Positions 44,661-54,434 are shown, numbered from the stretch's first letter. The stretch is DNA of 64,000 nt from Qipengyuania soli (GCF_015529805.1 NZ_CP064654.1:620001-684000); one strand, 5' to 3'. The notes: a model not told the origin generated them from the letters alone. A program made the numbers and translations.

Positions 44661-45527
44661 ATGGACAACAGCTACACCGACCGCACCTGGCAGAGCGCCG
44701 ACGGTCTCACCCTCCATTTCCGCGATTACCCCGGCAGCGATGCGCGCCCGCCGGTGATCTGCCTGCATGGGCTGACCCGCAATGCGCGCGATTTCGAGGC
44801 GCTTGCACCCCACATCGCCGCGCAGGGTTGGCGCGTGATCGTTGCCGAAATGCGCGGACGCGGGGACAGCGACTATTCGGACGACCCGGCCACCTATGCC
44901 GTGCCCACCTATGTCGGCGATCTGATGGCCCTGCTCGACCAGGAGGGGATCGAGAGCTTCGTGTCGGTCGGGACCTCGATGGGCGGGCTGATCACGATGA
45001 TCCTCGCGACATTGCAGCCGCAGCGTATTGCCGGTGCCGTGCTCAACGACGTCGGTCCGGTTCTCGAGACCAGCGGCCTCGACACGATCAAGGGCTATGT
45101 CGGGCAAGGGCGCAGCTTCCCCACCTGGATGCATGCCGCCCGTGCTCTCGAAGAAGTTCACGGGGCGACCTTCCCGCGTTTCGATACCGAACAGTGGATT
45201 GCCATGGCCAAGCGCACGCTGACCCTGTCGAGCGGCGGGCGCATCGTGTTCGACTACGACATGAAGATCGCCGAGCCGATTCTTGCGGCCGACGAAAACG
45301 CGGTCCCGCCCGACCTCTGGCCCGCTTTCGAGACGCTGGCCGCCAAGCCGCTGCTGATGCTGCGCGGAGGGATTTCGGGCCTGCTAGGCGAGGAAGCCTT
45401 CGCCGAAATGCGCAGACGTGCCCCTGCAGCGGCAGCGACCACGATTCCGGATGTAGGTCATGCGCCCACGCTCGACGAACCAGAGGCCCGAGCGGCAATC
45501 GACAGTTTCCTCGCAGGACTTGCATGA
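44661..45527 (+). CDS. Alpha/beta hydrolase
   Basis: 288 residues. ICLHGLTRNARDFEALAPH begins the fold, SVGTSMGGLITMILA is the nucleophile elbow with a Ser, and TIPDVGHAPTLDEPEA carries the catalytic His. It is a serine hydrolase, unlike the two Asp-type hydrolases elsewhere in the window. It diverges from selO and overlaps the glycosyltransferase start (ATGA), so the two are translationally coupled. Confidence 0.9.
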   Translation: MDNSYTDRTWQSADGLTLHFRDYPGSDARPPVICLHGLTRNARDFEALAPHIAAQGWRVIVAEMRGRGDSDYSDDPATYAVPTYVGDLMALLDQEGIESFVSVGTSMGGLITMILATLQPQRIAGAVLNDVGPVLETSGLDTIKGYVGQGRSFPTWMHAARALEEVHGATFPRFDTEQWIAMAKRTLTLSSGGRIVFDYDMKIAEPILAADENAVPPDLWPAFETLAAKPLLMLRGGISGLLGEEAFAEMRRRAPAAAATTIPDVGHAPTLDEPEARAAIDSFLAGLA

Positions 45528-46666
45528 GCGCGAAGAACGGCGGCGTCCCGCATATCCTCCACCTCCAGTCGACTTTCGCCGCCGGTGGCAAGGAGCGGCG
45601 CACTGTCCAGCTGATCAACGCTTTCGGAGCGAAGGCGCGCCACACGATAGTGTCCGCCGAACCCGAGCGGCTGGGCGCTGCGGATGGCATCGTCAGGGGT
45701 ATCCATGTCATCCTGCAGCCGGAATTTCCCAGCCTGAAGGGCCTGCCGCTTCCCGGCCGCCTGCAGAAGATCGCAAGGGCGATGAAGGGTTACGACCTCG
45801 TCCTGACCTACAACTGGGGCGCGATGGACGCGGTGATGGCGCACACGCTGTTCAAGGACCTGCACAATCTCCCGCCGCTGATCCATCACGAGGACGGCTT
45901 CGACGAAAGCGAACTAAGGAAGCTGAAGACCAGCCGCACCTGGTATCGCCGTGTCGCGCTGGGAAAGTCGGCCGGACTGGTCGTGCCATCGGAGAAGCTC
46001 GAGGAAATCGCGCTGGTCGATTGGCAGCAGCCGTTGGGCCGCGTGAAGCGCATTCCCAACGGTATCGACACCAAGGCTTTCGCCATGCGCCCCAAGAAGG
46101 ACGTTTTGCGGACCATCAAGCGTCCAGGCGAAATGTGGGTCGGCACGCTGGCTGGGCTGAGGACGATCAAGAACCTGCCGCGCCTGGTGCGTGCCTTCGC
46201 CCCGCTGCAGGAACACTGGCACCTCGTCATCCTGGGCGAGGGCGAGGCGCGCGCGGCGATCGAGGCGGAAGCTGACCGGCTGGGCGTCAATCACCGCGTC
46301 CACCTGCCCGGAGCGGTGGACGATCCTGCACGCGTAATCGGCCTTTTCGACATCTTCGCCCTGTCGAGCGATTCCGAGCAGTTTCCCCTGTCCGTGGTCG
46401 AGGCGATGGCAGCGGGCCTTCCGGTCGCGGCCCCGGCGGTGGGCGATATCGCCGACATCGTGTCGGACGAGAATGCGGAATACATCTCCTCACCCGGTGA
46501 CGAGGCGGAACTGGCCGAAAACCTGCTGCAATTGTCGCTCTCCAAGGAACTTCGATCGCGCCTTGGAGAGGCCAACCGGACGAAGGCGGTGGCGCAGTTC
46601 GACGAGGCGAAGATGGTTGCGACCTACCGGCGGCTCTATTCCAGTGCCATGCGGCGGGATTTGTAG
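45524..46666 (+). CDS. Glycosyltransferase family 4-type protein
   Basis: 380 residues from the ATG at 45524, which overlaps the hydrolase stop. HILHLQSTFAAGGKERRTVQLINAF is the GT-B N-terminal loop; IPNGIDTKAF, WVGTLAGLRTIKNLPRLVRAF and SSDSEQFPLSVVEAMAAGLPV (the E-x7-E signature) place it with GT4. It probably adds a sugar to a lipid or polysaccharide at the inner membrane. Acceptor and donor unknown. Confidence 0.9.
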   Translation: MSAKNGGVPHILHLQSTFAAGGKERRTVQLINAFGAKARHTIVSAEPERLGAADGIVRGIHVILQPEFPSLKGLPLPGRLQKIARAMKGYDLVLTYNWGAMDAVMAHTLFKDLHNLPPLIHHEDGFDESELRKLKTSRTWYRRVALGKSAGLVVPSEKLEEIALVDWQQPLGRVKRIPNGIDTKAFAMRPKKDVLRTIKRPGEMWVGTLAGLRTIKNLPRLVRAFAPLQEHWHLVILGEGEARAAIEAEADRLGVNHRVHLPGAVDDPARVIGLFDIFALSSDSEQFPLSVVEAMAAGLPVAAPAVGDIADIVSDENAEYISSPGDEAELAENLLQLSLSKELRSRLGEANRTKAVAQFDEAKMVATYRRLYSSAMRRDL

Positions 46667-46781
46667 AGCTTTCATGCCCGGTTCACTCGGACGGGGACAG
46701 GTTGGTTGCACCATTGCCCTTGACCTGCGCACTGCCTAAAGACCCGCGAACCTTTCACAACCCAAGCGGAGCCCGCCCCAA

Positions 46782-47576
46782 GTGGCCCTCACACCCAAGA
46801 CCCCGATGACCCGCGAAGACAAGCTCGCCCAGCGAGACGCCGCAGAGCAGGAAGCACTGCTGCGCGAGGTGGACGATGCCGTTCGCCAGGGCGATACGGA
46901 GGAATTCCTGACCAAGTGGGGCAAGCCCCTGCTGGGCGTCGTGATTGCCGGGCTCGTCGGGTTCGGCGGCTACCTGTTCTGGCAGAGCCGCCAGGAAGCG
47001 GCGATGGAGAAGAACTCCGAAGTGCTCGTCGGTGCACTCGATCAGGTCGGCGTAGGCAACCTCAAGAGCGGCTATGATGGCCTCGAGGAACTTGCCGGCG
47101 CAAAGGAAGGCGCGGCATCCGCGGCCGCCGGGATGATCCGTGCCGGCATCGCCGCGCAGCAGCAACGTCCCGAAGAAGCAGCCAAGCTGTTCGCCGCCGT
47201 TGCGGCCGATGACAGCGCCCCGCAGGTCATGCGCGACCTTGCCAAGGTGCGGGAAATTTCGGTCAAGTACGACACCATGAAGAGCGCCGACATCATCGCC
47301 GCGCTCAAGCCGCTGGCGGTTCCAGGTAACCCTTATTTCGGCAGCGCGGGCGAAATGGTCGCCCATGCCTATCTCGACATGGGCAAACGTGCCGAGGCAG
47401 GCGCAATGTTCGCCCAGATCGCCAAGGACGACGAAGTGCCCGAAACGCTCAGGTCGCGCGCGCGCCAGATGGCCGGCGTGCTGGGTGTCGATGCAATCGA
47501 AGACGTCGATGCGCTGCTCAAGGAGCAGGGTCTTGAACGCGATGCCGGGGCCGAAGCGCCCGCGGCAGGACAATAA
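46782..47576 (+). CDS. YfgM-like tetratricopeptide membrane protein
   Basis: 264 residues. A charged cytoplasmic start (REDKLAQRDAAEQEALLREV) leads to one membrane helix (LLGVVIAGLVGFGGYLFWQS), then a periplasmic TPR-like helical domain (KLFAAVAADDSAPQVMRDLAKVREI). It matches the YfgM/DUF2659 group, which links SecYEG to periplasmic chaperones. Start at the GTG 46782 or the ATG 46806. It is followed after 29 bases by bamB, a conserved pairing. Confidence 0.85.
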   Translation: MALTPKTPMTREDKLAQRDAAEQEALLREVDDAVRQGDTEEFLTKWGKPLLGVVIAGLVGFGGYLFWQSRQEAAMEKNSEVLVGALDQVGVGNLKSGYDGLEELAGAKEGAASAAAGMIRAGIAAQQQRPEEAAKLFAAVAADDSAPQVMRDLAKVREISVKYDTMKSADIIAALKPLAVPGNPYFGSAGEMVAHAYLDMGKRAEAGAMFAQIAKDDEVPETLRSRARQMAGVLGVDAIEDVDALLKEQGLERDAGAEAPAAGQ

Positions 47577-47605
47577 GCGCCTTTCGGGGCCGGAACGAAC
47601 GGAAG

Positions 47606-48955
47606 ATGGTACGGATGGATCGACAGTCGATTTCGCGTGGCGCGCTGGTAGCAGCCCTTGCCCTCGGCCTTGCGGCCTGCAGTGGCGGGCTGTTCGGGAA
47701 GGGTGACAAGAAACAGACCCCGACTTTGGGCGAACGCCAGCCGATCCTTTCCAAGATCGTCACCAGCACTTCGGTCGACCCTGCGCTTGCAGGCGTGGCC
47801 GTGGTCCTGCCGCCCGAACAGGTCAATGCAGACTGGGCGCAGGCCGGCGGCACCGCGAGCAAGTCCTACGGACACCTAGCCCTTTCGGCGACACCGACCC
47901 GCGCCTTCACCACGCAGGTTGAAGGTACCAGCAAGACGCGCCGCCTCGGCTCGGCTCCGGTGGTCGGCGATGGAAAGCTTTTCGCCGTCGGCAGCGACGG
48001 GCAACTGACCGCGTTCGACGCGCAGACCGGTGCGCGCCGCTGGAGCTATGCCGCAGAGATGGCGAGCGACCTCAAGCCTTCGTCCTTCGGCGGCGGCGCC
48101 AGCTATGATTCAGGCAAGGTCTACATGACCGATGGTGCCGGGAACGTAGTCGCGCTCGATGCCGGCAACGGGGCGCAGCAATGGAAGGTAAAGCCCGGCG
48201 GTCCGCTGCGCGGTGCACCGACCATCGCCTTTGGCCTCGCTTTCGTGATGAGCCAGGACAACCAGATCTTCGCCCTCAGCCTGGCCGACGGTTCGGTCCA
48301 GTGGCAGGAATCAGGTTCCTCGACGCTGGCAGGCGTTTTCGGCGTTGCCGCGCCCGCAGCCGGACAAGGTACGGTGATTGCAGGCTACAGCTCGGGCGAA
48401 CTCATCGCGCACCGATACGAAAACGGGCGCACCTTGTGGGCCGATGCTCTGGCGAAAACATCGATTTCGACCTCGGTGTCGTCGCTCACCGACATCGACG
48501 CCGACCCGATCATCGACCAGGGCCGTGTCTATGCACTCGGCCAGGGCGGTCGCATGGCGGCTTACGAGCTGGTCACCGGACAGCGTATCTGGGAACTCAA
48601 CCTTGCGGGCATTTCCACCCCGGCTATCGCCGGCGAGTGGATTTTCACCCTCACCGACGACGCGCGCCTGCTGGCGATTGCCCGCAGCTCGGGCAAGGTA
48701 CGCTGGCTGACGCAGCTGCCGAAGTGGCGCGACATGAAGGACGAGAAGGGCCAGATCTTCTGGAACGGACCGGTCCTCGCCGGCAACAACCTGTGGGCCG
48801 TGAACTCGGAAGGCCAGATCTACAAGATCAGCACTGCCGAGGGTTCGGCGAGCCTGTTCCAGGACATCGGCGAGTCGGTCACGCTGGCGCCGATCGTGGC
48901 CAACAAGACGCTCTATGTCCTTGACGACAGCGGGCGGATCACCGCCTTCCGCTGA
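47606..48955 (+). CDS. bamB: Outer membrane assembly lipoprotein BamB-like beta-propeller
   Basis: 449 residues. Lipoprotein signal ending LAAC (Cys25), then repeated PQQ-like blades (KLFAVGSDGQLTAFDAQTGARRWSY, KVYMTDGAGNVVALDAGNGAQQWKV and others). It is the BamB component of the barrel assembly machinery. An alternative start lies 9 bases downstream. In many alphaproteobacteria the GTPase gene der follows; here a methyltransferase gene follows instead. Confidence 0.9.
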   Translation: MVRMDRQSISRGALVAALALGLAACSGGLFGKGDKKQTPTLGERQPILSKIVTSTSVDPALAGVAVVLPPEQVNADWAQAGGTASKSYGHLALSATPTRAFTTQVEGTSKTRRLGSAPVVGDGKLFAVGSDGQLTAFDAQTGARRWSYAAEMASDLKPSSFGGGASYDSGKVYMTDGAGNVVALDAGNGAQQWKVKPGGPLRGAPTIAFGLAFVMSQDNQIFALSLADGSVQWQESGSSTLAGVFGVAAPAAGQGTVIAGYSSGELIAHRYENGRTLWADALAKTSISTSVSSLTDIDADPIIDQGRVYALGQGGRMAAYELVTGQRIWELNLAGISTPAIAGEWIFTLTDDARLLAIARSSGKVRWLTQLPKWRDMKDEKGQIFWNGPVLAGNNLWAVNSEGQIYKISTAEGSASLFQDIGESVTLAPIVANKTLYVLDDSGRITAFR

Positions 48956-49011
48956 TTTTGGACCTTCTGCCGCCGCCCTGTTAACCATTCTCGTGTAAGG
49001 GCGGGGGCAAG

Positions 49012-50367
49012 ATGGGCGACGTATCCACCGAAAGGCTGACGCGGCCGGAAAGCGACGTTTCGGCGGCGGTCGGGCTGATGGGCCTTGCCGGCCTGTTCGG
49101 CTGGGTCGCTTTCGCGCGCTCATACCCAGCGATCGCCGACGCGTTGCAATTGCCCGGACCGCATCAGGTGATGTCGGGACCGCACGCGGCGCTTGCGGCA
49201 CTGTTCGCCGCCGCCCTGCCCATGGCGCTGTGGTCGATCTTGGTCGACAAGGTCCACCTGCGCCCCTCGACGGGCCTCGACTGGGGACTCGGAAAATCGC
49301 GCAAGCCCGACCGCCGTATCACCTGGACCAAGCTGTTCGGGATATGGGCCACCTGGGCGATCATCGCGGCGCTCTATTGCCTGTGCCGCTGGTACTGGAG
49401 CGGGAACTACGTTTTCGCCATCCGCGTGCTTGCATGGTCGGCCATCCCGCTCGTCATCCTGTCGGTCCCCTATGTCATGTGGATCGACCGCTACATGACG
49501 CAACCGAGGGATCACGCCTGGCACTTCGGTGCACTGCTAACGCGCCAGGCAGGATGGGAGCTCGAAGCCGTCAAGGCGCACTGGCGCACCTGGATCATCA
49601 AGGGGTTCTTCACCGCCTTCATGATTTCGATAACGCCCTTCGCCTTCGACCATGTGGTGAGCGCGGACCTTGCCATGCTGGCGCAGAACCCGGCCCAGCT
49701 CGCCCTGACGGTGATCGAGGCGATGTTCATGGTCGACGTGATCATCGGCACGGTCGGCTACATCGTCACCATGCGTCCGCTCGACGCGCATATCCGCAGC
49801 GGGAATCCCTTCCTCGGTGGCTGGGCGGCCGCGCTGATCTGCTATCCGCCGCTTGTCTGGGGCATCCTCGGTGACGGGAAGGCGATCAATTACGAGCAGA
49901 ACACGCCCGGCTGGATCTACTGGATGGAAGGCAATCCGGCCCTGCTGAGCGCCTGGGCCGTTCTGCTGGTGGCACTCACTGCGGCCTATGCCTGGGCGAC
50001 GTTTGCTTTCGGCCTGCGCTTCTCGAACCTGACCTATCGCGGCGTGCTGACCAATGGGCCTTACCGCTTCACGCGCCATCCCGCATATGTTTCCAAGAAC
50101 CTGTTCTGGTGGTGCGCGACGCTGCCGTTTCTGGTGTCGACCGGCAACCCGGTGGAGGCGATCCGCAACACCTTCTTCCTCTTCGTCGTCAACGGCATCT
50201 ACTACTGGCGCGCGAAGACCGAGGAAGCGCATCTCCTGCGCGAAGACCCGAAATATCGCGAATATCACGCCTTCATGGCGGAATACGGACTGCTGACCGC
50301 GCCCCTTACACGCGCGGCGGACATGCTCAGCCGAGCGGTTGGCCTTCGTCCGTCTCGTACATCCTGA
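49012..50367 (+). CDS. Membrane methyltransferase, ICMT/PEMT-like C-terminus
   Basis: 451 residues with about nine membrane segments. The C-terminal part RGVLTNGPYRFTRHPAYVSKN and AKTEEAHLLREDPKYREYHAF match isoprenylcysteine methyltransferase/NnrU-like SAM-dependent membrane enzymes (RHPxY and EE-x-L motifs). The N-terminal half is a membrane region I cannot assign. Lipid or quinone-type methylation is possible. Its 3' end overlaps the convergent monooxygenase gene by 41 bases. Confidence 0.82.
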   Translation: MGDVSTERLTRPESDVSAAVGLMGLAGLFGWVAFARSYPAIADALQLPGPHQVMSGPHAALAALFAAALPMALWSILVDKVHLRPSTGLDWGLGKSRKPDRRITWTKLFGIWATWAIIAALYCLCRWYWSGNYVFAIRVLAWSAIPLVILSVPYVMWIDRYMTQPRDHAWHFGALLTRQAGWELEAVKAHWRTWIIKGFFTAFMISITPFAFDHVVSADLAMLAQNPAQLALTVIEAMFMVDVIIGTVGYIVTMRPLDAHIRSGNPFLGGWAAALICYPPLVWGILGDGKAINYEQNTPGWIYWMEGNPALLSAWAVLLVALTAAYAWATFAFGLRFSNLTYRGVLTNGPYRFTRHPAYVSKNLFWWCATLPFLVSTGNPVEAIRNTFFLFVVNGIYYWRAKTEEAHLLREDPKYREYHAFMAEYGLLTAPLTRAADMLSRAVGLRPSRTS

Positions 50368-50629
50368 GGTCACGCGCGACCGGCGGGTTCGCCGCCATGA
50401 CCTTCTGGAATTCCTTCATGTGCGCCGAAGCCCCGTGCGCGGCGAGTGCTTCACGATCGCGCCAGCGTTCGAACAGGATCAGCGTATCGGGATCGGCGAG
50501 GTCGCGGGCGAAGGTGTAATCGTAGCAGCCATCTTCCGCGCGGCTGGCGCGGACCATCGCCACCACCGCATCGATCACGTCCTGTCCCGCATCGCCTGCC
50601 AGCTTGATGGTACCGTTTATTTGGATCAT
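50327..50629 (-). CDS. Antibiotic biosynthesis monooxygenase-type protein
   Basis: 100 residues with the ABM fold: MIQINGTIKLAGDAGQDVIDAV, DGCYDYTFARDLADPDTLILFERWRDREALAAH. Small dimeric ferredoxin-like proteins of this type are cofactor-free oxygenases or haem-related, and the name does not imply antibiotic synthesis. It follows gshA after 16 bases on the same strand. Confidence 0.88.
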   Translation of the reverse strand: MIQINGTIKLAGDAGQDVIDAVVAMVRASRAEDGCYDYTFARDLADPDTLILFERWRDREALAAHGASAHMKEFQKVMAANPPVARDLRMYETDEGQPLG

Positions 50630-50645
50630 CGCCGCTCTCCCTCGC

Positions 50646-52016
50646 TCAGAAACTGTATTTGTAGACGCGCTTGATGTCTCCGCCCCATTCGCCGTTGTAA
50701 CGGTCGAGGAGGACCTGCGCCGGGACCTTTCCGCTGGCGACGATCTCGTCGAGCGTTTCGAGGAAGCCCGTCTCGTTGTCGCCGGAGGAATTGAGCTTGC
50801 CGCGTGCGGTAAGGCCAGCGCGGGAAATCTTCAGTACCTCGCGGGCAAGGTCGCGCAGCTTGCCGCCACCGGGGATTTCGGCATCCAGAGCAAGCTTCGG
50901 CACCGCGTTGCGCAGGGCCTCGCGCTCGTCCATCGACCAGCCCTTGACCAAGTCCCACGCGGCATCGAGCGCGCCCTGGTCGTAGAGCAGGCCGACCCAG
51001 AAGGCGGGAAGGGCACAGATGCGGCTCCACGGGCCGCCATCGGCGCCGCGCATTTCGAGGAAGCTCTTGAGGCGCACTTCGGGGAAGGCGGTCGACAGGT
51101 GATCCCACCAGTCGCTCTGCGTCGGCTTCTCGCCGGGCAGGACCGACAGCTTGCCATCGAGGAAGTCGCGGAAGCTGAGGCCCGCTGCATCGATGTACTT
51201 CCCGTCACGGAAGACGAAGTACATCGGCACGTCGAGCATGTAGTCAACGTATCGCTCGTATCCGAAGTCCTCGTCGAACACGAAGGGGATCATGCCGGTG
51301 CGGTGGGGGTCGGTGTCGCTCCAGATATGGCTGCGATACGACAGGTAACCGTTGGGTTTCCCTTCGAGGAAGGGCGAGTTGGCGAAGAGCGCGGTAGCAA
51401 GCGGCTGGAGCGCGAGACTGGTGCGGAACTTCTGCGCCATGTCGGCTTCGGACGAATAGTCGAGGTTCACCTGGATCGTGCAGGTGCGCAGCATCATGTC
51501 GAGGCCAAGGCTGCCGACGCGCGGCATGTGCCGCAGCATGATGTCGTAGCGGCCCTTGGGCATGATCGGCAGTTCTTCGCGGGTCTTGTCTGGCCACATT
51601 CCGAGGCCAAGGAAGCCGACATCGAAGCGCTCACCGACTTCCTTCACCTGCTGTAGGTGCCGTCCGGTTTCGGCGCAGGTCTGGTGCAGGTTTTCCAGCG
51701 GCGCGCCCGACAGTTCCAGCTGTCCGGCGGGCTCAAGGCTCACGGTGCCGTCCTCGCCGCGCATGGCGATAACCTTGCCGTTCTCTTCAACCGGTTCCCA
51801 ACCGAACTCGGTCAGTGCCATCAGGATGTCGCGGATGCCGCCGGGCTCGTCATAGGAGGGGGCCTTGAAGGTCTTGCGGCAGTAGACGAGCTTTTCGTGC
51901 TCGGTACCGATGCGCCAGGCGTCCTTGGGCTTCTCGCCCTGCTGCATTGGCTGGACCAACTGGTCACGCGACTCGATGATGGGATCGTCCTTGGCGGATG
52001 TGTCGCGTGTGCTCAT
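50646..52016 (-). CDS. gshA: Glutamate-cysteine ligase
   Basis: 456 residues from the ATG at 52016; the frame continues further upstream without coding character. WRIGTEHEKLVYCRKTF and VSLEPAGQLELSGAPLENLHQTC define the plant/alphaproteobacterial GCS type. It makes gamma-glutamylcysteine, the first step of glutathione, which the GSTs of this window would use. It lies 41 bases after rsmE. Confidence 0.94.
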   Translation of the reverse strand: MSTRDTSAKDDPIIESRDQLVQPMQQGEKPKDAWRIGTEHEKLVYCRKTFKAPSYDEPGGIRDILMALTEFGWEPVEENGKVIAMRGEDGTVSLEPAGQLELSGAPLENLHQTCAETGRHLQQVKEVGERFDVGFLGLGMWPDKTREELPIMPKGRYDIMLRHMPRVGSLGLDMMLRTCTIQVNLDYSSEADMAQKFRTSLALQPLATALFANSPFLEGKPNGYLSYRSHIWSDTDPHRTGMIPFVFDEDFGYERYVDYMLDVPMYFVFRDGKYIDAAGLSFRDFLDGKLSVLPGEKPTQSDWWDHLSTAFPEVRLKSFLEMRGADGGPWSRICALPAFWVGLLYDQGALDAAWDLVKGWSMDEREALRNAVPKLALDAEIPGGGKLRDLAREVLKISRAGLTARGKLNSSGDNETGFLETLDEIVASGKVPAQVLLDRYNGEWGGDIKRVYKYSF

Positions 52017-52057
52017 GCCGGTTGCGTTAGAAAACCGAACCTTGCGTGGAAAGGAAA

Positions 52058-52813
52058 TTATTCTTCGTCGATCCAGTCGCCAGCCTCGGCCATCCACACT
52101 GCCACGCCGGCTATCGCGGCCGTTTCGCCGCGCAGGATACGGGGGCCGAGACTTATCGCGACCGAGGCGGGATGGGCACGGATCGCGGCACGCTCTGCCT
52201 CGTCGAAGCCGCCTTCGGGACCGACCAGCAGGGCAGCAGGCCCCTCGGCATAGCAGAATGCGTCGGCGGCTGGCTCTCCGCCGTTCTCGTCGGCGAAGAA
52301 CAGGTGGCGATCCTGTGGCCAGTCGCGCAGCAGGCTGTCGAGCTTCACCGGCTCGCCCAGTTCGGGGAGGGCGGTGCGGGCGCACTGCTCGGCGGCCTCG
52401 GTCGCGACTGCACGGGCGCGTTCGGCGTTGAGTTTGTCGGCAACGCAGCGCCGCGTGACTACGGGTACGATCCGCGCGACGCCAAGCTCGGTTGCCTTCT
52501 CGAGCACGAGGTCGAAGCGGTCTTTCTTCAGGAGCGCCGGGCAGAGCCAGAAGTCGGGCACCGGCTCACGCTCGCGCAGCAGTTCGCGTGGGGCGAGAGT
52601 CACGTGGCGCTTGCCGGCCTCCACCACCTCCGCAGCCCATTCCCCGGTCGCATCGTCACACAGGATCACGGCGTCGCCGGGCGCGACGCGCATCACCTTG
52701 CCAAGGTAATGTGCCTGATTGCCTTCGACATGCACCGGCAAGTCGAGGGCGATCGGACCATCGACGAACAGGCGGGGAGCACTCTTTGGCGGCCATGCGG
52801 GTGTTGCGGGCAT
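52058..52813 (-). CDS. rsmE: 16S rRNA (uracil1498-N3)-methyltransferase
   Basis: 251 residues from the ATG at 52813. RLFVDGPIALDLPVHVEGNQAHYLGKVMR is the PUA-like N-terminus, and LLVGPEGGFDEAE plus SLGPRILRGETA are the SPOUT trefoil-knot motifs. It methylates U1498 of 16S rRNA. It is the first gene of rsmE-gshA-ABM and diverges from ubiA with 39 bases between, a conserved arrangement. Confidence 0.94.
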   Translation of the reverse strand: MPATPAWPPKSAPRLFVDGPIALDLPVHVEGNQAHYLGKVMRVAPGDAVILCDDATGEWAAEVVEAGKRHVTLAPRELLREREPVPDFWLCPALLKKDRFDLVLEKATELGVARIVPVVTRRCVADKLNAERARAVATEAAEQCARTALPELGEPVKLDSLLRDWPQDRHLFFADENGGEPAADAFCYAEGPAALLVGPEGGFDEAERAAIRAHPASVAISLGPRILRGETAAIAGVAVWMAEAGDWIDEE

Positions 52814-52852
52814 GGCTTTGCAGGTGGCACGGTGGAAGGTAGGGAGCAAGCG

Positions 52853-53767
52853 ATGAGCGACGCCGCTGCCCCCGAAATCGTCCCTGACACCGAGCACCGC
52901 GGGATCATTGCGCGCCTGCCGCAGCTGCCGCGTGACCTGGCCCAGCTTGCCCGCTTCGATCGCCCCATCGGGTGGTGGCTGTTATTCTGGCCGTGTGCAT
53001 GGGGCGTGTGGCTGACAGGAGCGGGGTGGCAGGTCGAACTGGTGCTCTGGTTGCTGCTCGGCAGTATCGCCATGCGCGGGGCGGGGTGCGTCTACAACGA
53101 CATTGTCGATGCCGACCTTGACCGGCAGGTGGCACGTACGGCAGTGAGGCCGGTGGCAAGCGGACGGGTATCGAAGAAGCTGGCAAGGGTATGGCTGCTC
53201 GCGCTCTGCCTCGTCGGCCTTCTGGTGCTGCTTCAGCTGCGACCGCTGGCGCAGGGCGTCGCGCTGGCGAGCGTTGCACTTGTGGCGGCCTATCCCTTCA
53301 TGAAGCGGATCACTTGGTGGCCACAGGCGTGGCTCGGCATGGTGTTCACCTGGGGGCTGCTGGTCGGCTGGACGGAATTGCGGGCCGACAACTGGGATGC
53401 GCTTGCCGCAATGTATGCGGGCGCGGCGCTGTGGGTGATCGGCTATGACACGATCTACGCTCTGCAGGATCGCGAGGACGACGCGCTGGTCGGCATTCGG
53501 TCTTCCGCCTTGCGCATGGGCGCGCATGTGAGGAGCGGCGTTGCCGGATGCTATGCCGGGGCGATCGGGCTCTGGGCGCTGGCCTTCTGGCTTTATCGCG
53601 CGGACTGGGTGGCGCTGCTCGCCTTGCTGCCGGCTGCGGGCCACCTTGCCTGGCAGGTCGTGACGCTCGATCCAGAGGACGGTGCCAATCCGCTCGACCG
53701 TTTCCGTTCCAACCGCTGGACGGGCGCACTGGTCGCGATCGCCTGCTTCATCGTGGGGAACGCCTGA
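52853..53767 (+). CDS. ubiA: 4-hydroxybenzoate polyprenyltransferase
   Basis: 304 residues from the ATG at 52853, preceded by AGGTAGGGAG. GAGCVYNDIVDADLDRQVARTAVRPVASG is the first Asp-rich prenyl-diphosphate motif and GYDTIYALQDREDDALVGIRSSA the second. Eight to nine membrane helices. It joins the polyprenyl tail to 4-hydroxybenzoate in ubiquinone synthesis. The stop shares one base with the next gene. Confidence 0.95.
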   Translation: MSDAAAPEIVPDTEHRGIIARLPQLPRDLAQLARFDRPIGWWLLFWPCAWGVWLTGAGWQVELVLWLLLGSIAMRGAGCVYNDIVDADLDRQVARTAVRPVASGRVSKKLARVWLLALCLVGLLVLLQLRPLAQGVALASVALVAAYPFMKRITWWPQAWLGMVFTWGLLVGWTELRADNWDALAAMYAGAALWVIGYDTIYALQDREDDALVGIRSSALRMGAHVRSGVAGCYAGAIGLWALAFWLYRADWVALLALLPAAGHLAWQVVTLDPEDGANPLDRFRSNRWTGALVAIACFIVGNA

Positions 53768-54387
53768 TGTGCAACCTCTACCGCATGACCAAGAACAAGG
53801 ACGAGGTCGCCAAGTGGTTCGACGTGGTCAACGAACTGGGCGGCGCGAACTTCGGTGACGAGGTCTATCCCGGATACCCGGGCGCAGTCGTCGAGGGAGG
53901 GCGCTTGCGCCAGATGAGCTGGGGTTTCCCGCTGGTGCTGAAGGGCAAGAACGGCCAGCCGCTGAAGCCCAAGCCGGTCAACAATGCCCGCACCGACAAG
54001 CTCTCCGGCTTCTTCTGGCGCTACAGCTTCGAGGAACGGCGCTGCATCATCCCGGTGACGGCATGGGCCGAGGCCGAGGGGAAGAAGGGATCGATGACCC
54101 GCAGCTGGCTCTCGCGCCCCGATGCGGAACTCTTCGCAGTTGCGGGCATCTGGCGCACCAGCGAGGAATGGGGCGATGTCTACTCCATGGTGATGACCGA
54201 TGCCGCCGGCCTCGCCGCAGAGGTTCACACGCGCATGCCGGTGCTGCTGGCCGAGGACGATATCGCCACCTGGACGGGTGGGACTCCGCAAGAAGCGATT
54301 GCCTTGTGCCGTCCGTGGCAGGGCGAACTCACCCTCGACCGTACGGGGGAGCCGTGGTCCGGTCGTGGACAAGTCGGCTTGCTCTGA
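53767..54387 (+). CDS. SOS response-associated peptidase (SRAP/HMCES family)
   Basis: 206 residues from the ATG at 53767, which places Cys2 (MCNLYRMT) as the catalytic nucleophile after Met removal. KPVNNARTDKLSGFFWRYSFEERRCIIPVTAWAEAE and the late MPVLLAEDDIATW complete the SRAP pattern. The family crosslinks to abasic sites in single-stranded DNA. It is translationally coupled to ubiA (TGATG); no LexA box is visible upstream. Confidence 0.92.
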   Translation: MCNLYRMTKNKDEVAKWFDVVNELGGANFGDEVYPGYPGAVVEGGRLRQMSWGFPLVLKGKNGQPLKPKPVNNARTDKLSGFFWRYSFEERRCIIPVTAWAEAEGKKGSMTRSWLSRPDAELFAVAGIWRTSEEWGDVYSMVMTDAAGLAAEVHTRMPVLLAEDDIATWTGGTPQEAIALCRPWQGELTLDRTGEPWSGRGQVGLL

Positions 54388-54434
54388 CCCCGAAAACTTG
54401 AGCGACTCGGAAAAGGAGGAATAGCTTCCCTTTC

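Noticed and set aside
48981..48988. CtrA-like half-site TTAACCAT upstream of the membrane methyltransferase
   Set aside because: A single 8-base half-site is expected by chance in a window of this size; no second TTAA at the right spacing.
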